Part shown: one piece after another, positions 8,614-17,195 of the stretch
Layout: each line of letters starts with the position of its first letter
Position numbering within the stretch: position 1 is the first letter of the stretch
DNA from: Fusibacter_A sp965140735
GTDB lineage: Bacteria; Bacillota; Clostridia; Peptostreptococcales; Acidaminobacteraceae
Reading direction: 5' to 3'
NCBI GenBank assembly: GCA_965140735.1
Contig: OZ223306.1
Coordinates: forward strand, 1,178,001 to 1,242,000
Length of the DNA: 64,000 nt
Translations under genes and position numbers: made by a program
Notes under the pieces: model-generated
What the model was told of the DNA's origin: nothing
What the model saw: the letters and a program-made list of their open reading frames with translations, nothing else
The model's database searches: none

Positions 8614-11058
8614 CTATAAAATGTTTCTTGCATCTAGATCAATCTGCAAGCTACATGCGTCAATCTTAATAAATTCATCTTCTAATATTTTAAAGTATCT
8701 TATAATTTTATTCAATAATTCAGGTGGACATTTGATGAGAATTTGCCATCTATACTGCCCATCTATCTTCTTTAATAGTGCAGGAGAAGCAGGGTATATT
8801 TCTAGCTTATTTTGTAAATCTTTTTTTAAAAAATTCTTATATAGGAAAGTATAAGATTTTTGTGCATACTGCATCGCCCTTTTTTCAGACTTTGATACAA
8901 CCAAAAGATTAACGAGTTTAAAATACGGTGGATACCTGCGTATCTTTCTATAATCCATTTCGACATCAAAAAAAGCTTCATAATCACTGATATTAATCGC
9001 ATAGTGATCTGGTGTATAAGTTTGAAGAATGACCTCACTGGATTTTTCACCTCTACCACCTCTACCAGCCACCTGATTCACCAGTTGATATGTTCTTTCA
9101 GAAGCCTGATAACTTGGAAAATTAAACATAAGGTCAGCAGATAATATGCCCACAAGTGTGACATTCTTAAAGTCAAATCCCTTTGTTACCATCTGTGTTC
9201 CAATCAATATATCGGTTTTATCGGTCTCAATATCTGTAATCATAGCTTCAAGACTGCCTTTTCTGGAAGTTGTCGTCCGATCCATTCTGGCAATACTTGC
9301 ATTTTTAAAGTAATTTCGAAGTGATTCTTCAACCTTTTCGGTACCCACACCAAAATATTTAAAATATTTACTTTCACATTCTGGACATTTTTTTGGCACG
9401 TAAGACTCATAACCACAATAATTACATTTAACTGATTTCTCTGTTTTAAAATATGTCAGCGTCACATCGCAGTTAGGACAGCTCATTGTGTATCCACAGC
9501 TTCTACATGAAACAAAAGTAGAATGTCCCTTGCGATTGAGAAAAATAATACTTTGTTCCCCTTTTTCAAGTCGTGATTCAATAGCCGCAAACAATCGCCT
9601 ACTTAAAATAGACATATTGCCCTCTTCAAGTTCACGTCTCATATCGACAATTTCCATCACTGGAAGTGCTTGATTATTAAATCTTTTCTTTAGGTTCAAT
9701 AACGCTCTCTTACCACGCTTAGCATCGTGATAAGAAGCCAACGAAGGCGTAGCAGAACCTGCAACCAAAACACCACCTGAGAGTTCCATTCGAAGCTTTG
9801 CGATTTCATAAGTTTCATAGCGAGGGCGTTTTTCAGAGCGATATGAGTTTTCATGCTCTTCATCGATAACGATAAGACCTATATCATCTGAGGGCGCAAA
9901 AACAGCAGAACGTGCGCCTATAATCACATCGTATTCGCCACGCCTGATCCCTTTCCACTGATCGTGTTTCTCTCCATTTGAAATCTTAGAATGCAAAAGT
10001 GCAATACGCTCTTTTCCAAACCGACTTACAAATCGAGATACAATTTGTGGTGTCAATGAGATTTCAGGCACTAAAAGGATCGTTTTCTTGCCTTTAGAAA
10101 TCATATATTCAATGAGTTCAGCATAGACTTCTGTTTTACCACTACCCGTAATCCCATGAATTAAGAAATCATTTTGTTCACCTGATTCAAATCGTTTAAC
10201 GATTTCATCATAAACCTTCTGTTGTTCTGGATTTAAATCAATATCTTTCTTACTTTCAAGTGATGCCATAAACGAAGGCATTCGTCGATCTTCTTTGAGC
10301 ACTATTTCGATCAAATCCTCTTCGATGAATTTATCGATTACGGTTCGGCTTATTTTAAACGCTTTAATCAGCTTTAGTTTTTCAATAATCCTGTTTTCAA
10401 TGAGTACTTCACAAAGTTTAATCCTTGCTGTATAGCGTTTTGGAATTGTCAAAAGGTAAGCTTCTATATCCCCTACCACATGTACCTCTTCCACGTAACG
10501 ATCCTTGACCACATCTTGATAATCATAACGCAGATTAAGCCACTTTTTAGCGGTGAGTTTACCTAAAATTTGAGTTTTGATCTTTTCTGAAAAAGACGTT
10601 TCAATTTGACTGAATTCAAGCTCATCAAAAGACATGATTTGACTGACAATTTCACGTTCTCTGTCATTAAACTCACCTTGATGAAGCAACCCATCTTCAG
10701 TAACGCTGTACTTTTTAAGCTGATTTGTCATTGTACCTGATGGCAGAAAAAGTTGTATGGCTTCTGTATAAGTACACATATAGTGTTCTCTCATGTAATC
10801 AACAACCCTTAAATCCCGTTCACTTAAATAGACATCATCATCAAATATATGACGAACCTTTTTTATAGCAAACTCAGGTGACTTCTCAAGTGCAGGTTTA
10901 CATGCCATGATAACGCCTTCAACTTGACCCGAAGCACCAAAAGGCACTAACACTCGTTTCCCTGCATGAGCTATCATTTCAAATTTCACTGGAATCTCAT
11001 AGGTGAAAAGTTGATCTAAATTTTGTGCATTTCTTAAAATTGCAATATTTGCAAACAT
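8614..11058 (-). CDS. priA: Primosomal replication restart helicase (PriA/N')
   Basis: A 3'-to-5' superfamily 2 helicase that reloads the replisome at stalled forks. The 814-residue protein has an N-terminal DNA-binding domain (about 1-270). The helicase core shows Walker A GITGSGKTE, the VPEISLTPQ segment, DEEH motif II and GSATPS. A zinc-binding region of eight cysteines follows (CRSCGYTMSCPNCDV, then CNYCGYESYVPKKCPEC). The C-terminal helicase half has GTQMVTKGFDF and QVAGRGGRG. ATG 11058 has a GAGGCGAAC site. The coaBC-priA-def-fmt order is the usual Firmicutes one. Confidence 0.97.
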   Translation of the reverse strand: MFANIAILRNAQNLDQLFTYEIPVKFEMIAHAGKRVLVPFGASGQVEGVIMACKPALEKSPEFAIKKVRHIFDDDVYLSERDLRVVDYMREHYMCTYTEAIQLFLPSGTMTNQLKKYSVTEDGLLHQGEFNDREREIVSQIMSFDELEFSQIETSFSEKIKTQILGKLTAKKWLNLRYDYQDVVKDRYVEEVHVVGDIEAYLLTIPKRYTARIKLCEVLIENRIIEKLKLIKAFKISRTVIDKFIEEDLIEIVLKEDRRMPSFMASLESKKDIDLNPEQQKVYDEIVKRFESGEQNDFLIHGITGSGKTEVYAELIEYMISKGKKTILLVPEISLTPQIVSRFVSRFGKERIALLHSKISNGEKHDQWKGIRRGEYDVIIGARSAVFAPSDDIGLIVIDEEHENSYRSEKRPRYETYEIAKLRMELSGGVLVAGSATPSLASYHDAKRGKRALLNLKKRFNNQALPVMEIVDMRRELEEGNMSILSRRLFAAIESRLEKGEQSIIFLNRKGHSTFVSCRSCGYTMSCPNCDVTLTYFKTEKSVKCNYCGYESYVPKKCPECESKYFKYFGVGTEKVEESLRNYFKNASIARMDRTTTSRKGSLEAMITDIETDKTDILIGTQMVTKGFDFKNVTLVGILSADLMFNFPSYQASERTYQLVNQVAGRGGRGEKSSEVILQTYTPDHYAINISDYEAFFDVEMDYRKIRRYPPYFKLVNLLVVSKSEKRAMQYAQKSYTFLYKNFLKKDLQNKLEIYPASPALLKKIDGQYRWQILIKCPPELLNKIIRYFKILEDEFIKIDACSLQIDLDARNIL

Positions 11059-11081
11059 GTTCGCCTCATATCATTTTATAC

Positions 11082-12296
11082 TTATACTGAAAGTTTTTGG
11101 ACTATTCTATCCAGTACGATTTTTGCTACTTGCACCTTCTCTAAGCAATCATAAGCAGTCTCAGTGCCATCCTTATCAAAAATAGTGACAATATTGGTAT
11201 CCACATCAAACCCTGCACCTTTTTCAGCTACATTATTGCCCACAATGAAGTCCAAATTCTTTTCATTTAACTTACCTAGAGCATACGCCTTTAAATTCTG
11301 TGTTTCTGCTGCAAAACCAACTAAAAGTTGATTGGTTTTGACTTCACCAAGTGTCTTTAAAATATCTGGATTCTTGACCATCTCTATTTGCATAGAGGCC
11401 TCTTTTTTCTTAATTTTCTCTGTGCTCACCTGAGCAGGTCTATAATCTGCTGGTGCAGCTGCCTTGATAATCACGTCGACCTCTTTATTGGCCATGACAG
11501 CATCAAACATATCTTGAGTTGAAACCACAGAGATTAAGCGAACACCTTCTGGTGCCTTTATAGAGGTAGGTCCACTAACAAGCGTTACATCAGCCCCCAT
11601 TTCAAGTGCAACTTTTGCAATCGCATACCCCATTTTCCCACTGGATTCATTGCTGATATACCGCACAGGATCAATAGATTCACGCGTTGGTCCTGCTGTG
11701 ATTAATATGCTTTTCCCCGTTAAAACCTTCGATTTAGAGTTTATAGACTCCGTTTCAAAATAAGCCACAACTTCATCCACGATGCGCTCTGGCCCTGCAA
11801 GTTTGCCAGCACCAATATCCCCACATGCCAATCGACCTGAATCTGGATTGATTATGTTATAACCATATGATTTAAGTATCGTCAAATTATTTTGTAAAAT
11901 AGGATTTTCATACATTTTTGTATTCATTGCCACAGCTAAATAAACAGGTGCTTCTGTTGCCATAACGGTCGTAGTCAACATATCATCCGCTATACCATGA
12001 GCTATCTTGCCAATCACATTGGCAGAGGCAGGTGCAATTAAAAAAAGATCTGCTCTTTTAGCCAGTGCAATATGCTCTACGTCCCAAGTCTTTGGGTCTT
12101 CAAACATATCCGTCACCACATAATTCTGTGATAAAGATTGAAAAGTCAATGCGCTGACAAATTGTGTACTGTTTTGAGTCATAATCACATATACATCAGC
12201 ACCTTGCTTTTTTAATCGACTGACCACATCAGCCGCTTTATATGCTGCAATCCCACCAGTTACACCTAATACAATCGTTTTTCCTTGAAGTTTCAT
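11082..12296 (-). CDS. coaBC: Bifunctional phosphopantothenoylcysteine decarboxylase/synthetase
   Basis: Carries out two steps of coenzyme A synthesis: ligation of 4'-phosphopantothenate to cysteine, then decarboxylation to 4'-phosphopantetheine. The 404-residue fusion has the N-terminal FMN flavoprotein decarboxylase (VTGGIAAYKA, the APASANVIGKIAHGIADD loop, an AMNTKMYENP segment and CGDIGAGKLA with the active-site Cys). The C-terminal synthetase domain starts at about residue 195 (LITAGPTRESIDPVRYI) and includes KAAAPADYRP. ATG 12296 follows AAGGAGG. A 100-base gap with a hairpin separates it from rpoZ. Confidence 0.97.
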   Translation of the reverse strand: MKLQGKTIVLGVTGGIAAYKAADVVSRLKKQGADVYVIMTQNSTQFVSALTFQSLSQNYVVTDMFEDPKTWDVEHIALAKRADLFLIAPASANVIGKIAHGIADDMLTTTVMATEAPVYLAVAMNTKMYENPILQNNLTILKSYGYNIINPDSGRLACGDIGAGKLAGPERIVDEVVAYFETESINSKSKVLTGKSILITAGPTRESIDPVRYISNESSGKMGYAIAKVALEMGADVTLVSGPTSIKAPEGVRLISVVSTQDMFDAVMANKEVDVIIKAAAPADYRPAQVSTEKIKKKEASMQIEMVKNPDILKTLGEVKTNQLLVGFAAETQNLKAYALGKLNEKNLDFIVGNNVAEKGAGFDVDTNIVTIFDKDGTETAYDCLEKVQVAKIVLDRIVQKLSV

Positions 12297-12351
12297 AAGA
12301 ATGCCTCCTTAATCCCTTTTTTCTCTATAGTTCTAAAATGCTATTAAAATA

Positions 12352-12374
12352 CACCCTATGAAAACATAGGATGC
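12352..12374 (-). terminator. Hairpin between rpoZ and coaBC (weak terminator or attenuator)
   Basis: On the minus strand CATCCTATG pairs with CATAGGGTG around a four-base loop, followed by TATTTTAA rather than a clean T-run. It lies after rpoZ and before coaBC. It may partly terminate or stabilise the upstream mRNA; the T-tract is too weak to be sure. Confidence 0.4.
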
Positions 12375-12397
12375 ACTTAATTGGCTTTCATATAAAC

Positions 12398-12625
12398 TTA
12401 GAATAATCTAATTTCTTCTGATGCATACTCTGTAACAACATGTGCACCTTCGACTTTATCAGTCATGACTTCATTAATTGCGATTGAAAGTGGTTTTTCA
12501 GCATCAAAATCGTAAACATCATCTTCACCGTCAATAATCGTTCTTGCCCTTCTTGACGCGATAATGCATAGTGCATACCTGTTCCCTGTTTTTTCGATTA
12601 AGTCATCAATTGATGGATTAAGCAT
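12398..12625 (-). CDS. rpoZ: DNA-directed RNA polymerase omega subunit
   Basis: Small subunit that helps assemble the RNA polymerase core around beta-prime. It has 75 residues, typical for the family, with the conserved N-terminal stretch PSIDDLIEKTGNRYALC and the following ASRRARTI helix. ATG 12625 (MLNPSIDDL) has an AGGAGG at 7 to 8 bases; a start at 12655 would put ten extra non-conserved residues on the front and is rejected. It overlaps the 3' end of gmk by 8 bases, so the pair is coupled. Confidence 0.95.
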   Translation of the reverse strand: MLNPSIDDLIEKTGNRYALCIIASRRARTIIDGEDDVYDFDAEKPLSIAINEVMTDKVEGAHVVTEYASEEIRLF

Positions 12626-13241
12626 TTTCTGTTTCCTCCTTAAATTTAAAAACAATTTGTTCTATATCAGCAGCAACCCTACACTTTTCAGCTAAAATAA
12701 TTGATTGCAGAATATCAGTTGCATGATCCACTTTATCATTTACAATAAAGTAATCGTAGTTTTTAATATACTCAATTTCACTATAAGCACTTGACAGCCT
12801 TTTTTCAAGCGACTCAGGTGTTTCACTACCTCTACCCACGATTCGACTTTTTAACTCTTTCATAGATGGCGGTAAGATAAAGACAAAAATACCTTCTGGA
12901 TATTTCTTTTTAACTTGAAGCGCTCCTTGAATGTCAATTTCAAGCAACACATTGTCACCTTTTACAATGTGATCAATCACGAACTTCTTAGGCGTCCCAT
13001 AGTAATTATCATAAACTTTGGCATGTTCTAAAAAACCATCTGAATCAATCATATCTTCGAACTGATCCCTATCTAAATAATGGTAACTAATCCCTGCAAC
13101 TTCACCATTTCGTGGTGCTCTTGTAGTTGCAGAAACTGAAACAACTATACTGTTATCTCGTGAAATTAATTCTTTACAAATCGTGCCCTTTCCTGCGCCA
13201 GAGGGTCCAGATACAACGATTAATAAGCCTTTTTGGTTCAT
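12618..13241 (-). CDS. gmk: Guanylate kinase
   Basis: Phosphorylates GMP to GDP with ATP. The 207-residue protein has the P-loop VSGPSGAGKGT at the N-terminus. The GMP-binding motif follows: TTRAPRNGEVAGISYHYL, then YYGTPK. The VLLEIDIQGALQVKKKYP segment and the lid region with RIVGRGSE come next. ATG 13241 (MNQKGLLIVV) has a GGGAG site; the longer frame to 13295 overlaps yicC and is not supported. Ten bases separate it from yicC. The remA (DUF370) gene that usually sits between yicC and gmk in Firmicutes is absent here. Confidence 0.97.
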   Translation of the reverse strand: MNQKGLLIVVSGPSGAGKGTICKELISRDNSIVVSVSATTRAPRNGEVAGISYHYLDRDQFEDMIDSDGFLEHAKVYDNYYGTPKKFVIDHIVKGDNVLLEIDIQGALQVKKKYPEGIFVFILPPSMKELKSRIVGRGSETPESLEKRLSSAYSEIEYIKNYDYFIVNDKVDHATDILQSIILAEKCRVAADIEQIVFKFKEETENA

Positions 13242-13251
13242 AAACACTCCC

Positions 13252-14136
13252 TTACTCAATGTTTTGAATTTGTTCTCTAATTTGTTCGATTTCACTTTTC
13301 AAATCGATTACAAGATTTGAGATATCTATATCAGGTGATTTTGAGCCTATGGTGTTAACCTCTCTATTAAGCTCTTGAATCAAGAAATCTAGTTTTCTAC
13401 CAATAGGTTCAGAAGATTCTAAAATCGTATTAATCTGAGCTAAATGAGAATAAATTCTTACAATCTCTTCATTGATATTGGTTTTATCTGCATAAATAGC
13501 AAGTTCGTTTGCCAATCTAATTTCATCTATTTCAGCATTGAGTTCCTTCAAAAGCTCTGAAACACGATCTTGCATTTTGATTCGATAAGCTTCAAGAATC
13601 TGTGGTGACATGAGCTCTATTTTACCCAAAATAACACGTATATGCTCTGTTTTTTCATTGATGTCTTCTTTGAGTTTTTGCCCCTCTTGTCTTCTCATCT
13701 CCAAAATTCTCTCGATTGCAGTATTTAACGCTGGTTCAATTGCAGCCCAATACTCCTCTTCACCTCTTTCAAGATAAGACACATCAATACCTTCTTGAAT
13801 TCGAGTCAACATGCTAAGCGTCACATCATCCCTGATTTCATATCTAGATTTAATTTCTCTATACACATTGACATATTTATCTAAAATGTCAAAATTCGCA
13901 AGGACTTCATAATTGTCATATGATTTTTCATCCAAATTGATATAGACATCAATTCGCCCTCTTGACAGATGTCCTTTAATTGTATTCTTAATACGATCTT
14001 CAAATACGTTTAACTTTTTAGGCATCTTAACGATAATATCACAATATCTATTGTTAACTGATTTAATTTCCAGTGTTATATCAAATGCATCATTTGAAAA
14101 TTCGCCGCGACCAAAGCCCGTCATGCTGTAAATCAT
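13252..14136 (-). CDS. yicC: YicC/YloC-family endoribonuclease
   Basis: A member of the YicC/YloC family, shown in relatives to be a metal-dependent endoribonuclease acting in small-RNA decay. The 294-residue protein has the family N-terminus IYSMTGFGRGE, the SVNNRYCDI motif and the C-terminal DUF1732 stretch KLDFLIQELNREVNTIGSKS, which is nearly invariant. ATG 14136 follows TGGAGGTAGTA; the upstream ATGs at 14163 and 14148 lack a site. It is the first gene of the long minus-strand run, 24 or so bases after a predicted sigma-A promoter start point. Confidence 0.94.
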   Translation of the reverse strand: MIYSMTGFGRGEFSNDAFDITLEIKSVNNRYCDIIVKMPKKLNVFEDRIKNTIKGHLSRGRIDVYINLDEKSYDNYEVLANFDILDKYVNVYREIKSRYEIRDDVTLSMLTRIQEGIDVSYLERGEEEYWAAIEPALNTAIERILEMRRQEGQKLKEDINEKTEHIRVILGKIELMSPQILEAYRIKMQDRVSELLKELNAEIDEIRLANELAIYADKTNINEEIVRIYSHLAQINTILESSEPIGRKLDFLIQELNREVNTIGSKSPDIDISNLVIDLKSEIEQIREQIQNIE

Positions 14137-14166
14137 TACTACCTCCATATACTCGTACATCATTAG

Positions 14167-14196
14167 ATTATAACACAGATCAGTCTATTATGACAA
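14167..14196 (-). promoter_or_regulatory. Sigma-A promoter for the yicC-gmk-rpoZ-coaBC run
   Basis: Minus-strand TTGTCA (14196-14191) and TATAAT (14172-14167) are separated by 18 bases. Transcription would begin near 14160, about 24 bases before the yicC ATG. Both hexamers are close to consensus and no other gene start lies nearby on this strand. Confidence 0.6.
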
Positions 14197-14274
14197 CCTT
14201 CTCCCCTATGTTAAACACTCTACTAATAATATATCATATCTATCCCTTAAAAGGGGTTACAAAACAATCAAAAC

Positions 14275-14303
14275 TTTATCTTTTTTATGAGAAGTGATAT
14301 ACT
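14275..14303 (+). promoter_or_regulatory. Extended -10 promoter for rqcH
   Basis: TATACT at 14298-14303 is preceded by TGA, an extended -10 element, with a weak -35 (TTTATC, 14275-14280) at 17-base spacing. It faces rqcH, whose ATG is 36 bases downstream, and is divergent from the yicC promoter. Confidence 0.45.
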
Positions 14304-14338
14304 TTTTTAAAATAATCATTCTCTACTAGGAGGCATCT

Positions 14339-16087
14339 ATGGCATTTGACGGTATTTTTATAAATCAGCTCATTCAAGAACTCGCACCTGTTTTAATCGG
14401 TGCACGAATAGATAAAATTCATCAACCTGAAAAAGACGAACTCTCTTTGGTTACACGTGGCAAAAATCAGAATTACACCCTTTTTATCTCTGTCGAAAGT
14501 GCATTGCCTTATTTTGCACTTACTACTCAAAAAAAAGAAAATCCTAAAACCGCCCCTATGTTTTGTATGCTCATGCGAAAACATATTGCTGGTGGCCGTA
14601 TATTCAATATAAGTCAACATGGCAATGAAAGAGTTGTCATTATAGAAATTGAAGCTAAAAATGAACTTGGCGAACTTGAAAAGAAAAAGCTCATCGTTGA
14701 AATAATGGGAAAACACTCTAACCTTATTTTGACTAAAGAAGACTTCACCATTATCGAAAGTATCAAGAGAATCACACCTGATATGAGCCGAGTACGCTCA
14801 ATCTTGCCTGGCTTAAAGTATGAGTTTCTAGACTCTAGTAAAATCCTTCTCAAAGATGTCGAACTTTCTTTTAAATCAGAAATGAATAAAAAAATGATCG
14901 CATCACCACAAATGAAGACGTTTAAGAGTCTCTATGAAATCATTGAAGGTTTTAGTCCATTGCCTTCTAAAACAATTCTTAATGCAATTGATATGGACTT
15001 TGACACCCCTATTGGGCAACTCAACTCAAATGAGATCGATCAAATTCTTACCGGCTTAATTACATTCAGAAACAACTTGAGTTTTGAAGGTTTTGTTTAT
15101 TATGACCAATTTGACATCCCAAGAGAACTCTATTTTATAGGGACTCTTATGGGATATGATCATGTTTTAAAAACAGATACTCTAAATGCAGCCGTCGATC
15201 TCTACTACAGTACTCAAAACAAACAACTTAAAAATCATCAACGTGCTAACGATCTTAAAAAGCGTGTTCAACAGCGCCTTGATAGAGCCGAAACCAAACT
15301 TCGCAAACTTAAGATCGAACTTGAAACAGCTGAGAACTCTGAAATCCATAAAATCCGTGGCGAATTGCTTTTAGCCAATATCTATAAGCTGAGTAAAGGC
15401 ATGAATGTCGCATCACTTGAAAATTACTATAGTGAAACAAATGAAATCATTGACATCCCCTTAGATATCAGACTTGATCCCTCGGAAAATGCTCAAAAGT
15501 ACTTTAAAAAATACAACAAGTTAAAAACCGCTCGACTTGAATTAAAAACACAAATTAAGGAAACAGACGATGAAGTGGCGTATCTCGATCAAGTGCTCAC
15601 ACTATTAAACAATATTGAAGAACCTTCCGAACTTGACAGCATTAAGCAGGAACTTGCTGAAGAAGGCTTTATAAAAATCAAGAGGACGAAACAAAAAAGT
15701 AAACCCACTAAAGAAGTTTTTAAGTATTTTATCTCCAGTGATGGTTTTGAAATTATAGTGGGTAAAAATAACAAACAAAATGATCAACTCACAACCAAAG
15801 TGGCCTCTAACAAAGACATCTGGCTTCACACTAAAATAATCCCAGGCTCTCATGTGATCATTCGCACAGGGGGATGTGACGTTCCCCAACAGACTTTAAG
15901 TGAAGCTGCAACTATAGCAGCTTATCATTCAAAGGCACGAGATTCATCAAATGTTCCAGTAGATTACACTTTCGTTAAGAATGTTTCAAAACCAAATGGT
16001 GCAAAACCAGGTATGGTTATTTACGTTCAGAATAAAACGCTTTATGTCACACCAGATGAAACACTTGTCAAACAACTAAAAAAATAA
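14339..16087 (+). CDS. rqcH: NFACT-family ribosome quality control protein RqcH (Rqc2 homologue)
   Basis: Binds stalled 50S-peptidyl-tRNA complexes and drives C-terminal alanine tailing that marks nascent chains for degradation. The 582-residue protein has an NFACT-N domain (starting MAFDGIFINQLIQEL), a helix-hairpin-helix/coiled-coil middle (about 290-430, rich in K/E/L) and a C-terminal NFACT-R/DUF814 domain (ISSDGFEIIVGKNNKQND, DIWLHTKIIPGSHVII). Older annotation calls such proteins fibronectin-binding. The start has AGGAGGCATCT just upstream. The Asp-Arg pair important in Bacillus RqcH appears here as Glu97-Arg98 (GNER). It stands alone on the plus strand. Confidence 0.93.
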   Translation: MAFDGIFINQLIQELAPVLIGARIDKIHQPEKDELSLVTRGKNQNYTLFISVESALPYFALTTQKKENPKTAPMFCMLMRKHIAGGRIFNISQHGNERVVIIEIEAKNELGELEKKKLIVEIMGKHSNLILTKEDFTIIESIKRITPDMSRVRSILPGLKYEFLDSSKILLKDVELSFKSEMNKKMIASPQMKTFKSLYEIIEGFSPLPSKTILNAIDMDFDTPIGQLNSNEIDQILTGLITFRNNLSFEGFVYYDQFDIPRELYFIGTLMGYDHVLKTDTLNAAVDLYYSTQNKQLKNHQRANDLKKRVQQRLDRAETKLRKLKIELETAENSEIHKIRGELLLANIYKLSKGMNVASLENYYSETNEIIDIPLDIRLDPSENAQKYFKKYNKLKTARLELKTQIKETDDEVAYLDQVLTLLNNIEEPSELDSIKQELAEEGFIKIKRTKQKSKPTKEVFKYFISSDGFEIIVGKNNKQNDQLTTKVASNKDIWLHTKIIPGSHVIIRTGGCDVPQQTLSEAATIAAYHSKARDSSNVPVDYTFVKNVSKPNGAKPGMVIYVQNKTLYVTPDETLVKQLKK

Positions 16088-16157
16088 TATTGAAGTTGAA
16101 TGAGATAGAACGTATATAAGGCTATCTGAAATTATTCAGCTTAGTCAAGAGGTCTCT

Positions 16158-17087
16158 ATGAAAATTAAAATTATACTGATCTCACTGATTGTCCTTTTGT
16201 CAATCGGTGGTCTATATTATAAAGAAAGCATATCTGAGAACATTGTAAGAATAGGTGTCCTATCTGAGACAGCATCTTTGCCAATTCTAGATGCCTATAA
16301 TCAAGGACTATTTGACTCTCTAGAATTTCCTGTTGAAGTTATTGTTTATCCCACTGAAAATGCAATGCTTTACGATACAAGAATAAACTATCTAGATGGT
16401 TTCCTCTGTGAACCTTCTTCTTTTATCGTTTCACACAAAACACTCTCCGACTTCGTAATCATCTCCAGCACTTATAAAGAACTTTATCTCATTGGTTCTG
16501 AAAAAAATATTACCGCGACAAAATTAAGTGATGTTAAAGCTGCTGCAATGGGCATTTACAACTATAATCAATGCGAATTTTTCTTAGATCTTTCGATCCA
16601 AGCCCAAAATACAATCGGCGTTTCCATGGATGAAGTGCTCATCAATGATGCTCTTGAAAGAGTTAAACTTCTGGAAGATAATACTTTAGATTTTGGTATA
16701 TTTGCATCCCCTTATAGTGACTATCTCTTAGAACATAATACCAGACTGATCCAAAAAATGAGTGGTCTCCACCCTTCCTATGCAGTCCTTACCATTAATA
16801 AATCCTTTGAAAGTGGTAATACTGATTTTATTGAATCTCTTTTATCAGAAATCAATAGTACTTCAGACACTAAATCATTGAGTCACTATAATTATCTCAT
16901 CCGTAAATACTTTAAAACGCCCAAACAAATTCAACTGACTAAACTACCGCTTAGAACCTCTTTTGATTTACCAGATGTAGATGCTATGGATAGTTTACTC
17001 AGCTGGCTTTATAATACAGAACGCATCCCAGCTAAATTTAAGTATTTTGATTTAGTGACAGAACTTATCTCAACAAAGTCATATTAA
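16158..17087 (+). CDS. Membrane-anchored solute-binding-like protein (NMT1/THI5-like)
   Basis: Resembles periplasmic-binding-protein type 2 components of ABC importers, of the NMT1/THI5/SsuA-like kind, from its overall pattern: VRIGVLSETASLPILDAYNQGLF at the start of the mature part, a mid-region substrate-loop LYLIGSE, and a switch to the second lobe near VLINDALERVKLL. The 309 residues begin with an uncleaved-looking hydrophobic anchor (IILISLIVLLSIGGLYY) and have no lipobox Cys. No ATPase or permease gene is adjacent, so it may be an orphan receptor. It begins 70 bases after rqcH behind GAGGTCTCT. The ligand cannot be inferred. Confidence 0.6.
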   Translation: MKIKIILISLIVLLSIGGLYYKESISENIVRIGVLSETASLPILDAYNQGLFDSLEFPVEVIVYPTENAMLYDTRINYLDGFLCEPSSFIVSHKTLSDFVIISSTYKELYLIGSEKNITATKLSDVKAAAMGIYNYNQCEFFLDLSIQAQNTIGVSMDEVLINDALERVKLLEDNTLDFGIFASPYSDYLLEHNTRLIQKMSGLHPSYAVLTINKSFESGNTDFIESLLSEINSTSDTKSLSHYNYLIRKYFKTPKQIQLTKLPLRTSFDLPDVDAMDSLLSWLYNTERIPAKFKYFDLVTELISTKSY

Positions 17088-17135
17088 CTTTTAGATATGT
17101 TGCTTTTTTGTTAATAATATATTCATATTTTTGCC

Positions 17136-17164
17136 TTATACTAACATTAGTATAACAGTATAAT
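17136..17164 (+). promoter_or_regulatory. Promoter with overlapping 20-bp palindromic operator candidate
   Basis: TTATACTAA-CA-TTAGTATAA at 17136-17155 is a palindrome with 9-bp perfect arms. It is followed by TATAAT at 17159-17164, with TTATAC (17136-17141) as a -35 at 17-base spacing. The palindrome covers the -35 and most of the spacer, the classic place for a repressor operator of TetR or MarR type. No regulator gene is adjacent. Confidence 0.5.
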
Positions 17165-17195
17165 CTTAAATATATTAAAACTGGTTGGTGAAATC

